Assembly: GCA_900549445.1 (NCBI GenBank)
Contig: UROS01000092.1
Span: forward strand, 1 to 8,901
DNA from: an uncultured Porphyromonadaceae bacterium
GTDB taxonomy: Bacteria > Bacteroidota > Bacteroidia > Bacteroidales > Muribaculaceae
Direction of reading: 5' to 3'
Length of the DNA: 8,901 nucleotides
Positions 1 to 6,948 of this stretch are shown piece after piece; within the stretch, counting starts at the first letter, position 1, and each line of letters starts with the position of its first letter. Both the position numbers and the translations under genes were made by a program. The notes below the pieces were generated by a model. The model did not search any database. It saw nothing but the letters and a program-made list of their open reading frames with translations, and was not told where the DNA came from.

Positions 1-1
1 G

Positions 2-772
2 ACCACTTCGCGCAAGAAGATGCTCGAAAAACTCAACGTAGAGGAAATCCAGCCCTCCTCGCGCCGCTATCCCGGCATAATCTTCACCCCCGAGCGCGAG
101 CCGGGCAACAAGATTCTCGAAGTGAAAGGTCTCAGCGCCAGCGTCGACGGCGAAGTGCTGTTCAAGGACGTGAATTTCCAGGTGGAGAAAGGCGACAAGA
201 TTGCATTCCTCTCCCACGACCCCCGTGCCATGACAGCCCTCTTTGAGATCATCACCGGAAACCGCAAACCCGACTCCGGCACTTTCGAATGGGGACAGAC
301 CATCACCTCCGCGTATCTTCCCCTCGACAATTCCGCGTTCTTCAATACCGACCTCACACTCGTCGACTGGCTCGGACAGTTCAGCAACGACAACAGCGAG
401 ATCTACCTCAAGGGATTCCTCGGCAAAATGCTATTCTCGGGCGAGGAAGTGCTCAAAAAAGCCTCCGTCCTCTCCGGCGGCGAGAAAATGAGGTGCATGA
501 TAGCGCGGATGATGATGACCAACGCCAACACCCTCGTGCTCGACTCTCCCACCAACCACCTCGACCTCGAATCGATTCAGGCTTTCAACAACACGCTTCA
601 GGCCTTCAGAGGCAACATCCTCCTCTCGAGCCACGACCACGAGTTCATACAGACCGTATGCAACCGCATAATAGAGCTGACTCCCGGCGGCATAATCGAC
701 AAGCTCATGGACTACGACGACTATATAACCGACGAGCGAGTGCTCGCAGCCCGCGAGAAACTCTACAGCTGA
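2..772 (+). CDS. ABC-F family ATPase, YbiT-like, C-terminal half (5' truncated)
   Basis: This is the C-terminal part of a cytosolic, ribosome-associated ABC-F protein. The reading frame is open from base 2, so the gene starts outside the window. The Met at 20 is internal: the residues before it (TTSRKK, then MLEKL) are typical of the linker between the two nucleotide-binding domains. Numbering from that Met, NBD2 has the signature LSGGE at 151-155, Walker B TLVLD at 171-175, PTNHLDLES after it, and the H-loop His at 205 (SSHDHEF). It ends in the YbiT-like ELTPGGIIDKLMDYDDYI stretch. Two core features are missing. There is no GxxGxGKS/T Walker A, because the site reads GDKIAFLSHDPRAMTA. The glutamate that normally follows Walker B is Ser176. 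From memory, close Bacteroidetes relatives share this, so it is probably a lineage trait and not damage. No membrane segment is visible, so it is not a transporter. The exact subfamily is less certain than ABC-F membership. Confidence 0.93.
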   Translation, partial: TTSRKKMLEKLNVEEIQPSSRRYPGIIFTPEREPGNKILEVKGLSASVDGEVLFKDVNFQVEKGDKIAFLSHDPRAMTALFEIITGNRKPDSGTFEWGQTITSAYLPLDNSAFFNTDLTLVDWLGQFSNDNSEIYLKGFLGKMLFSGEEVLKKASVLSGGEKMRCMIARMMMTNANTLVLDSPTNHLDLESIQAFNNTLQAFRGNILLSSHDHEFIQTVCNRIIELTPGGIIDKLMDYDDYITDERVLAAREKLYS

Positions 773-797
773 CGCGCAACGTTTCCCCCATACAAAC

Positions 798-834
798 AAC
801 CCTCCACAGTAAACATTATCGGCTGCGGAGGGTT
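798..834 (+). terminator. Intrinsic terminator after the ABC-F gene
   Basis: The arms AACCCTCC (798-805) and GGAGGGTT (827-834) pair perfectly over 8 bp. After one A-C mismatch, CAG (807-809) pairs with CTG (823-825). A loop of about 12 nt closes it. The 3' side continues ATTTTGTATATAT, a moderate T-rich tail. The hairpin begins 26 nt after the ABC-F stop and ends 20 nt before the next start codon, so it probably separates the two transcription units. Confidence 0.75.
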
Positions 835-853
835 ATTTTGTATATATACGTTT

Positions 854-1864
854 ATGAGAGAAAGGCGCACACATATTTTATCCCGGACGGCTGTCTGCGT
901 TCTATGCATTTCTGCCTTGAGCTCATGTATCTACGAATACGAGGGCGACTGCAGCGAGGAGGAAGGATGGCAAAAAGTGCGCATCGACGCCACTTACAAC
1001 ACCGAATGGGAAATCCCGGTGACGCCCCGTGCCGGATGGCGTGACCACTGGCCCGACTCGCTCGGCATTTCCTACAATTCGCTCCGGCCGCAGATTCCGC
1101 AGGGGCTGAGAATGCTCTGCTACGCCGCCGACGTGGCTCCCTACCGCTTCAACCTGCCGCCCGAAGGAGGCGACAGCGACATCCCGGGAGGCACCACAGA
1201 CATCATGTTCTACAACAACGACACCGAATATATAGTCTTTTCCAACGTCGCCGACTTTACCGGAATCACCGCCTCGACCCGCCGGCGCCTCCGCTCCACC
1301 TTCTCATCCGACGAGCCCACCGTGTCGGAGCCCGACATGCTTTTCGCCGCAAGCTCCCCCTTTGAATCCTCTCTGAAAAATATCGAGGTAGAGCTTCATC
1401 CTCTTGTCTACACGTATCTGATACGGACAACAGTGAGCCACGGCGCCGAACACATAAGTCTGGTGCGCGGGACGCTTTCCGGAATGGCGCGCAGCGTCAA
1501 CATGTACACCCGCACCACCCTTCCCGACAAAGCCACCATACTCTACGACTGCACTCCCGACGACGGCGGAATCAACGCCGTGGTAAAATCATTCGGGGTG
1601 CCCGATTACCGCGAAAACGGTGAACATCCGCCTGTAACAGGGCGTTATATAATCACCTTGGAACTCATGCTCGACAACGGCAACACCGTGACTCGCCAGA
1701 TCGACGTCAGCGCCCAGATTTCCGTACAGCCTCAGGGCGGCGTGGTGATGGCGGGCAACATAGCGATTACCGACGAAGAGAGCCGTCCGCCGACTTCCGG
1801 AGGGTCGTTCGACGTAGATGTGTCGGACTGGGGTGAAAACGAGGATATCATAATTGATTTCTGA
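854..1864 (+). CDS. DUF5119 domain lipoprotein, first gene of the fimbrial operon
   Basis: This is a predicted outer-membrane lipoprotein of 336 aa. An Arg-rich N-terminus and a hydrophobic stretch lead to the lipobox LSSC, with lipidation at Cys25. The mature start, CIYEYEGDCSEEEGW, is acidic, as in Bacteroidetes surface-exported lipoproteins. It matches DUF5119 proteins as I recall them: a CxYxxxxxC start, a central YNNDTEYIVF block (residues 120-129), a MLFAASSPF segment (162-170) and a C-terminal VDVSDW tail (W326). DUF5119 genes commonly sit beside fimbrillin genes in Bacteroidales and are thought to be fimbrial anchor or accessory proteins. Here three fimbrillin genes follow on the same strand, the first after 28 nt. 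The ATG at 854 is chosen because it gives a complete lipoprotein signal. No enzymatic motif is seen. The family call is fairly firm, but the anchoring role is inferred from context. Confidence 0.82.
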   Translation: MRERRTHILSRTAVCVLCISALSSCIYEYEGDCSEEEGWQKVRIDATYNTEWEIPVTPRAGWRDHWPDSLGISYNSLRPQIPQGLRMLCYAADVAPYRFNLPPEGGDSDIPGGTTDIMFYNNDTEYIVFSNVADFTGITASTRRRLRSTFSSDEPTVSEPDMLFAASSPFESSLKNIEVELHPLVYTYLIRTTVSHGAEHISLVRGTLSGMARSVNMYTRTTLPDKATILYDCTPDDGGINAVVKSFGVPDYRENGEHPPVTGRYIITLELMLDNGNTVTRQIDVSAQISVQPQGGVVMAGNIAITDEESRPPTSGGSFDVDVSDWGENEDIIIDF

Positions 1865-1892
1865 CAGAAACTAAACCTATATAAAAACGCAT

Positions 1893-2927
1893 ATGAAAAA
1901 ATTTGTTTATTTAGGGCTCATCGCCCTCGCTGCCGCCTCGACGGCATGCAGCAATGATGACGATAACAACTATTACCGTCCAGGCGACACCAAAGACCGT
2001 ATTGATTTCGGCAACGCTTACGTAAACAAGTCGGTAGGCCAGCGCGACGCCGTGACAGTCGCCAGCCTTGATAAATTCCAGGTGTGGGGCTTCGTCGAGA
2101 ACCCCGCCTCGGTAGTTTTCGACGGCAAGGAGGTTACCAAAGAAGGCGGCGAATGGCGCTACAACGGCCTCGAATACTGGTATCCTGCAAAAAATTATTA
2201 TTTCACCGCCATCGCCCCGGTGGATAATAACAGCGGATGGTACTTCACGCCCGTCACCACTGCGGCTGACTCCTACACCGGAGCCGGCACAATCGGATTC
2301 AACAACAACGTGGCGCAGGGCGAATCCGACCTCGTCTACGATTTCGTCGGCCCGCAGGTTTATTCCGGCGAAGGAGTCCCCGCGAAAGTCTCGTTTACCT
2401 TCGATCATCTTCTTTCGCAGATCCGCGCCGAATTCGTAAATCAGATGACCGCAACCACCCAGCTCGAAATCGAGGATGTCAGGTTCATCGGCTCGCCTAC
2501 AACCGGTACGATAGACATGACTCAGGCCACCCCCGTCTGGGAACTTGGCGCAGGCAACGCCTACACCCCCGAAACCACCACTCTTCAGACCGAAATGCTT
2601 GATCCCGCCGGAAGCGAAAAGATTCAGTATCAGAAATCGAATGCCACTGAGGGCGTGTTCGTGATTCCGAGCGACGCCGGCATCCGCTACCAGCTTGGCT
2701 TTACCGTAAGAGTGTTCAACGGCCCGACGGCGCTTGCTGAGTACAAACACGTCGTGACTCTCCCCGCCACCGCACTCCTCATGGGCCGCAGCTACAACTT
2801 CAAGGCTGTCCTCAGTCCCGGGAACATAAATCCCGACCAGCAACTCACCCCGATTGAATTCACGGTTCAGGCTGTAAACGACTGGGAAGATGACGATGAT
2901 ATCGAAATTGACCTCGGCAACAAATAA
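1893..2927 (+). CDS. Fimbrillin family lipoprotein (Mfa-like), first copy
   Basis: This is a predicted surface pilin of the FimA/Mfa1-like superfamily, 344 aa. The signal MKKFVYLGLIALAAASTAC gives lipidation at Cys19, followed by SNDDD, a strong match to the Bacteroides surface-export pattern of acidic residues at +2 to +5. Fimbrillin landmarks appear in order: LDKFQVWGF (59-67), EYWYPAKNYYFTAIAP (94-109), SDLVYDF (145-151), FDHLLSQIRAEFVN (170-183), GVFVIPSD (254-261), YNFKAVLSPG (301-310) and the terminal FTVQAVNDWEDDDD (323-336). Pilins of this superfamily are made as lipoproteins, trimmed by a protease at an Arg or Lys near the N-terminus, and joined by strand exchange. K46 and R51 are possible trimming sites, but which is used cannot be read from sequence. 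It follows the DUF5119 gene by 28 nt with an A-rich leader. It is clearly paralogous to the next gene. Whether it is the stalk subunit is inference. Confidence 0.88.
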   Translation: MKKFVYLGLIALAAASTACSNDDDNNYYRPGDTKDRIDFGNAYVNKSVGQRDAVTVASLDKFQVWGFVENPASVVFDGKEVTKEGGEWRYNGLEYWYPAKNYYFTAIAPVDNNSGWYFTPVTTAADSYTGAGTIGFNNNVAQGESDLVYDFVGPQVYSGEGVPAKVSFTFDHLLSQIRAEFVNQMTATTQLEIEDVRFIGSPTTGTIDMTQATPVWELGAGNAYTPETTTLQTEMLDPAGSEKIQYQKSNATEGVFVIPSDAGIRYQLGFTVRVFNGPTALAEYKHVVTLPATALLMGRSYNFKAVLSPGNINPDQQLTPIEFTVQAVNDWEDDDDIEIDLGNK

Positions 2928-3915
2928 AATCCTGCTGCCGGTACTGATGACCGTCCTGACCGCGGGGTGCGCTTCCGACGAGCCCCGCACGTCGGGACGG
3001 CCGTCGCTGCCGGTTGAATTCACCGACATTTTCGTAGAACGCGGCACCCGCTCGGAACTCACCACAGGCAATCTGCAGGAATTCCGGGTGTTCGGATTCG
3101 TCGACAACCCTCCATCACCGCTCTTCAACGGCGCCCTCGTGAGCCGCAGCGGCGACAAATGGGTCACCGCACGTCCGGAATACTGGTACCCCTCCCATTC
3201 CTACTATTTCTCGGGCATAGCTCCTGCCGACGAAGAATCGGGATGGACATTCACCCCGACAACCGACAGCGGAGCCCCATATTACGGCGGAGGAACCCTC
3301 GAGTTCGATTTCCGGAAGCAATACGGCGACGCTGACCTCATCTACGCCTTTTCGGGCAGAATCGACACCCCCTCCGCACTCTCTGCAATGCCACCCGTCG
3401 AGCTGGTGTTCCGCCATCTGCTGTCGAAAGTGAGATTCGTGATATTCAACGACCTGAAAAACTCCCACTATCTCATCAACGTCAGCCTTATCCAGCTTCA
3501 GGAAATCTGCGGAAAGGCAACCATCGATCTCAACAAACCGGAACCGCGCTGGCAACAGAAGGACTACACAACGTCGTGGCTCAATATTCCGGGCGGACTG
3601 GCACGCACCGATATGCCTGTAACAAGTCCCGACCGCTTCCTCATTCCGGTGAGCCTGCCGCAGACAAAAATCGCCATTCAGACTCAGGTATTCTTCAATC
3701 CGAACGAAACCGGCACGGAGGGACACGTGTTTTCCGAACTCCACACCATCACCGCCGAAATGCCCGAAGTTGACTTCAAGCCAGGCTACACCTACGAATT
3801 CATAGCCCGTCTGACCCCCGGCAATGTGTTGGGCGACGGGGGAAAGCTCTCCCCCATCATCTTCACCGTCCACGAATCGTACATGTGGGACAGTAACATC
3901 GACACCGACTTATGA
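2890..3915 (+). CDS. Fimbrillin family lipoprotein (Mfa-like), second copy
   Basis: This is a 341-aa predicted pilin and a close paralogue of the preceding protein. Shared blocks include FRVFGFVDNPPSPLFNG (65-81), PEYWYPSHSYYFSGIAP (96-112), SGWTFTPTT (117-125), DADLIYAFSG (147-156), FRHLLSKVRF (174-183) and LSPIIFTV (320-327). Its signal peptide has Lys6 and Lys13, the core ILLPVLMTVLTAG and lipid Cys27, followed by ASDE. The start lies inside the previous gene: ATG at 2890, with a second in-frame ATG at 2896 that would work equally well. The overlap is 38 nt in a different frame, which suggests translational coupling. Later Met codons would remove the signal peptide. The terminal tail is a weakened version of its neighbour's (W333, then DSNIDTDL). 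It may be a minor or alternative subunit. Its exact place in the fimbria is unknown. Confidence 0.87.
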   Translation: MTMISKLTSATNKILLPVLMTVLTAGCASDEPRTSGRPSLPVEFTDIFVERGTRSELTTGNLQEFRVFGFVDNPPSPLFNGALVSRSGDKWVTARPEYWYPSHSYYFSGIAPADEESGWTFTPTTDSGAPYYGGGTLEFDFRKQYGDADLIYAFSGRIDTPSALSAMPPVELVFRHLLSKVRFVIFNDLKNSHYLINVSLIQLQEICGKATIDLNKPEPRWQQKDYTTSWLNIPGGLARTDMPVTSPDRFLIPVSLPQTKIAIQTQVFFNPNETGTEGHVFSELHTITAEMPEVDFKPGYTYEFIARLTPGNVLGDGGKLSPIIFTVHESYMWDSNIDTDL

Positions 3916-4766
3916 AACGCTTGAAAAAACATCTTGTCCTTCTGGCAGCCGCCGTAACGCTGGCCGGTTGTTCCGGCGATCCGGCCGGGGAACCGCCGGT
4001 ACCCCGCACCGGTGCCCCGATACGTTTTGCGGCGATGACGGGCGACTCACGCGCCACCGTAATCCATGAGTCCGATATAGAATCGCTGCGACTCTTCGCA
4101 TATCAGTATACAGACAATACCCCCACCAACATCTACATACCGGGAGAACTGGTCTACCCCGTCGGAAACGGCGACTGGATGACCCGCAAGCCATACTACT
4201 GGCCCGAAGAGCCGCGGGCTCTGTCGTTCATGGCCTACACGCCTGCCGACGTCGACAATTTCAGCATAAGCAACGGCTGGGAAACAGACATAACCAAAGT
4301 ATATTTCTACTATTACTGCCCTACCGACCCCGGGAAACAGACCGACATACTGTTTGCCATAGATCTCCGCAAGGTAAACCACGGAGGCACCGACACCCGC
4401 GTGCAGCTCTGGTTCAACCATATTCGACGCGCCGTGAAGTTCAGAATCAACGGCATCGACCCCAAAGTCGTGGAATCAGTGACTCTCAAAGGAATTTATG
4501 CCGAAGGGCTGTACTATCCGTCGTGGAATAACTGGCACTTCTACAACCTCAACGGGGAGAACTCCCAGAAAGCCGACTACAGCCTAACCATAGGCCCCAA
4601 CGGCGAAATATCCGACAGCGACACGATGATGATAATTCCCCAGACTACCCCCGGCGACGCCACCATAGAAGTCCGCCTTCGCGACGGCACCGTAAAAAGC
4701 CAGCCGTTCGGCTGGCGCACGCTCCACGCCCAGGCCTTCAACACCGTCACCCTCAACATAAAATAA
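3912..4766 (+). CDS. Fimbrillin family lipoprotein, divergent third copy
   Basis: This is a 284-aa predicted fimbrillin-like lipoprotein with a classic signal: MKRLKK, the hydrophobic core LVLLAAAVT and the lipobox LAGC (lipid Cys20). The start ATG at 3912 shares the ATGA motif with the preceding stop, so the two genes are probably translationally coupled. Family landmarks are PIRFAAMTGDSRATV (36-50), IESLRLFAY (56-64), a YYWP segment (95-98), KQTDILFAI (142-150), VQLWFNHIRRAVKFRI (164-179), MMIIPQT (239-245) and FNTVTLNIK at the end. It is about 60 residues shorter than the other two. It ends at that last strand and lacks the FTV...W-acidic C-terminal segment. In related fimbriae, subunits with altered termini can cap or tip the fibre, so a tip or accessory role is possible but unproven. 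It is the last gene of the operon, with the terminator starting 8 nt after its stop. Confidence 0.85.
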   Translation: MKRLKKHLVLLAAAVTLAGCSGDPAGEPPVPRTGAPIRFAAMTGDSRATVIHESDIESLRLFAYQYTDNTPTNIYIPGELVYPVGNGDWMTRKPYYWPEEPRALSFMAYTPADVDNFSISNGWETDITKVYFYYYCPTDPGKQTDILFAIDLRKVNHGGTDTRVQLWFNHIRRAVKFRINGIDPKVVESVTLKGIYAEGLYYPSWNNWHFYNLNGENSQKADYSLTIGPNGEISDSDTMMIIPQTTPGDATIEVRLRDGTVKSQPFGWRTLHAQAFNTVTLNIK

Positions 4767-4773
4767 ATAAAAA

Positions 4774-4808
4774 AGCGGCTGCGGAACCTGAACGTTTCCG
4801 CAGCCGCT
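4774..4808. terminator. Bidirectional terminator between fimbrial and galactose operons
   Basis: The perfect 13-bp arms AGCGGCTGCGGAA (4774-4786) and TTCCGCAGCCGCT (4796-4808) surround a 9-nt loop. On the minus strand the hairpin is followed directly by TTTTTTATTTATTTT, an excellent T-tract for ending the galK transcript. On the plus strand the tail is weaker (GTCTTTAT), so termination of the fimbrial operon may be less complete. It fills most of the gap between two convergent genes. Confidence 0.92.
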
Positions 4809-4828
4809 GTCTTTATGGTAAGGAATCT

Positions 4829-5971
4829 TTATTCCGAAATCTTGCGGGCGCCGTCGCTTACCACAACGTCGTAGATTTTGGGTTCATGTCCGTATTTTTC
4901 GTTGAATTTGGCTTTTACGGTATCGATGAACTTGTTGTAGATCACGTTGGGCACGAGGTTGATGGTGCAGCCGCCGAAGCCGCCGCCCATTATGCGCGAA
5001 CCCGTTACGCCGCACTCCTTGGCGATGTCGTTGAGATAGTCGAGTTCCTCACACGAAACCTCATAATCTTTCGACAGACCCTCATGGGTCTCGTACATCA
5101 GACGCCCTACGGTCTGTATGTCGCCCTTCTCGAGAGCATCGCACACGCCGAGCACGCGATCCTTTTCCTCAAGCACGAATTTTGCGCGGAAGTAGTCTTC
5201 GGCGGAAATGTCACCCTTAATGGAATTGAGCATGTCCATGTCGGCGTCGCGGAGAGTCTCCACACCGAGACGCTTGGCCACGTTCTCACACGACTGGCGG
5301 CGCTTGTTGTAAGGAGAGTCCACAAGTTCATGCTTTACCCGAGAGTCAACGAGCACGAGTTTATGGTCGGTAAGTTTGATGGGGAAGTATTCGAACTCGA
5401 GCGAACGACAGTCGAGGCGGATAAGATGATCCTTCTTGCCGAATACGGAAGCGAACTGATCCATGATACCGCAGTTCACGCCGCAATAGTTATGTTCGGT
5501 CGACTGTCCGATCTTGGCAAGGTCAAACTTGCTGATAGTGTTGCCGTTGAACATATCATTGAGAGCGAAAGCAAAGCAGCTCTCGAGAGCGGCCGACGAC
5601 GAAAGACCGGCGCCGAGGGGGACATTGCCTGCAAAAACGGCGTCGAAGCCCTTCACCACTCCGCCGCGCTTGATGGTCTCACGGCATACGCCGAAGATAT
5701 AGCGTGCCCACTGCTGCGAGGGTGCGTCTTCTTCCTTGAGGCCGAACTCAGCGGTTTCGTTGATGTCGATTGAATACACGCGCACGGTCTCGGTTCCGTT
5801 TTCGCGAATCTCTGCCATAATTACCTTATCGATGGCACCGGGAAACACGTAGCCGCCATTGTAGTCGGTGTGCTCGCCGATGAGATTGATACGGCCTGCC
5901 GATGCATATACCGTTCCTTCGCCTCCGAAATGAGCGGCGAATTCCTTCTGTACTTTTTCTTTAAGTTCCAT
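4829..5971 (-). CDS. galK: Galactokinase
   Basis: Galactokinase phosphorylates alpha-D-galactose with ATP to galactose-1-phosphate, the committed step of cytosolic galactose use. At 380 aa it has the usual length, and the GHMP-kinase motifs are intact. The galactokinase signature GRINLIGEHTDYNGGYVFP (26-44) carries the sugar-binding E33, H34 and D36 and the catalytic-site Arg27. The ATP loop VPLGAGLSSSAALES spans 117-131. CGIMDQFAS (167-175) carries the catalytic-base Asp171. The C-terminal GSRIMGGGFGGCT spans 324-336. The start at 5971 is right because the signature falls at the expected distance from the N-terminus. It is the last gene of a three-gene unit, 26 nt downstream of the nucleotidyltransferase gene, and is followed by a strong terminator. 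Nothing suggests damage. Preference for galactose over a related sugar is inferred from the full galactokinase signature. Confidence 0.97.
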   Translation of the reverse strand: MELKEKVQKEFAAHFGGEGTVYASAGRINLIGEHTDYNGGYVFPGAIDKVIMAEIRENGTETVRVYSIDINETAEFGLKEEDAPSQQWARYIFGVCRETIKRGGVVKGFDAVFAGNVPLGAGLSSSAALESCFAFALNDMFNGNTISKFDLAKIGQSTEHNYCGVNCGIMDQFASVFGKKDHLIRLDCRSLEFEYFPIKLTDHKLVLVDSRVKHELVDSPYNKRRQSCENVAKRLGVETLRDADMDMLNSIKGDISAEDYFRAKFVLEEKDRVLGVCDALEKGDIQTVGRLMYETHEGLSKDYEVSCEELDYLNDIAKECGVTGSRIMGGGFGGCTINLVPNVIYNKFIDTVKAKFNEKYGHEPKIYDVVVSDGARKISE

Positions 5972-5997
5972 GGTTTTATTATTCTTCTATGGTATTG

Positions 5998-6903
5998 TTA
6001 AAACATTTTTTCGGGATAAGTGCCGTTGGCGTGGAGTTCGGCGAATTTTGCCACTACTCCGGGACGGTCGGCGGCGTAGGTTACGCCGAACCAGCGCGAG
6101 TCAGTGTCGAGCACTTTCACCGTTGCCTCGCCGTTGCGGATGAGGGTGTCGATGCAGAGCGGGATGAAGAACTCAGCCTTGGGGGTGTTGATGTCTTTCT
6201 CGAGGAATTTCTTGAATTCGCGGTCGCTGTACTCGAAATAGTCGGGAGTAAAGCCCCAGAGATTCATCGAAACGGGAGTGTTGGGTTCGAGAGTCTGCAC
6301 TTCGCCGTTTTCGTCGGTAAACACAATCTTGCCGTCCTTATCGTAAGAGATAGCGGTGCGCTCCACAACTCCGGTGAGGTGACCTTCGGGCGAGGTGGTG
6401 CAGACACCGCGCGCAACCGAACCGTTCTCGGTCATGGTGTTGCCCACACGGAAACCCACCATCGAATAATCGCCCTTACGGTCGCGGGGACGCATGAGGT
6501 CTTCAGCAATCACGCGGAAAGCGTCGCGTCCGTAGAAGTCGTCGGCGTTTATCACGGCAAACGGCTCCTTGATTACATCCTTGCCCATGAGCACGGCGTG
6601 GTTCGTGCCCCACGGCTTGGTGCGGTCTGCCGGACAGGTGAACCCTTCAGGGAGTTTGTCGGTTGACTGAAACACAACCTCAACAGGGATATGTCCCTCA
6701 TATTTCGACAGGATTTTTTCGCGGAAATCCTTCTCAAAATCTTTGCGGATTACGAATACTACCTTTCCAAAACCGGACTGTATGGCATCGTAGATGGAAT
6801 AGTCCATGATTGTCTGACCCTGGGGGCCTAACGGATCGAGCTGTTTCAGACCTCCGTAACGGCTGCCCATTCCGGCTGCAAGTACAAATAATGTAGGTTT
6901 CAT
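5998..6903 (-). CDS. Sugar-phosphate nucleotidyltransferase (NTP_transferase family)
   Basis: This is a 301-aa cytosolic enzyme expected to join a sugar-1-phosphate to an NTP, giving an NDP-sugar and pyrophosphate. The N-terminal nucleotide-binding loop is LAAGMGSRYGGLKQLDPLG (8-26), a variant of the family's LAAGxGTRL...PK motif, with Lys20 probably serving as the phosphate-contacting lysine. PWGTNHAVL (97-105) and the metal-binding VINADDF (117-123, D121/D122) follow. The middle has SMNLWGF (212-218), and WFGVTYAADRPGV (281-293) closes the domain. No left-handed beta-helix acyltransferase domain follows, so it is not a GlmU-type fusion. Substrate and nucleotide cannot be read from sequence. 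Its position between galM and galK (45 nt and 26 nt gaps), with no galT nearby, makes galactose-1-phosphate or glucose-1-phosphate with UTP the leading guess. A separate role in polysaccharide precursor supply is possible. Family is firm and substrate is inference. Confidence 0.87.
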   Translation of the reverse strand: MKPTLFVLAAGMGSRYGGLKQLDPLGPQGQTIMDYSIYDAIQSGFGKVVFVIRKDFEKDFREKILSKYEGHIPVEVVFQSTDKLPEGFTCPADRTKPWGTNHAVLMGKDVIKEPFAVINADDFYGRDAFRVIAEDLMRPRDRKGDYSMVGFRVGNTMTENGSVARGVCTTSPEGHLTGVVERTAISYDKDGKIVFTDENGEVQTLEPNTPVSMNLWGFTPDYFEYSDREFKKFLEKDINTPKAEFFIPLCIDTLIRNGEATVKVLDTDSRWFGVTYAADRPGVVAKFAELHANGTYPEKMF

Positions 6904-6948
6904 ATATTCTTGTATTTCTTAAAAGATTAAATGATTGTCGTTTGGTAA

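Noticed and set aside
773..860. Invertible (phase-variable) promoter for the fimbrial operon
   Set aside because: Such switches are common near Bacteroidales surface genes, but the only inverted repeat here is the short terminator hairpin. No pair of flanking repeats or recombinase gene is present.
289..1044. 251-codon plus-strand frame spanning the ABC-F end, terminator and DUF5119 start
   Set aside because: It runs out of frame through two better-supported genes and the hairpin, and its Arg/His-rich translation is typical of a shifted frame.
1911..3167. 418-codon open frame on the minus strand opposite the fimbrillin genes
   Set aside because: It lies entirely antisense to two genes with clear family motifs and signal peptides. 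Its translation is low-complexity and rich in Val, Gly and Ala with no recognisable domain. It is a codon-bias shadow.
4886..5773. 295-codon plus-strand open frame across galK
   Set aside because: galK is intact with all catalytic motifs on the opposite strand. The open frame has no motif of its own.
5989..6666. 225-codon plus-strand open frame across the nucleotidyltransferase gene
   Set aside because: It is antisense to a complete, motif-bearing enzyme gene and its His/Val/Gly-rich translation matches no family I know.
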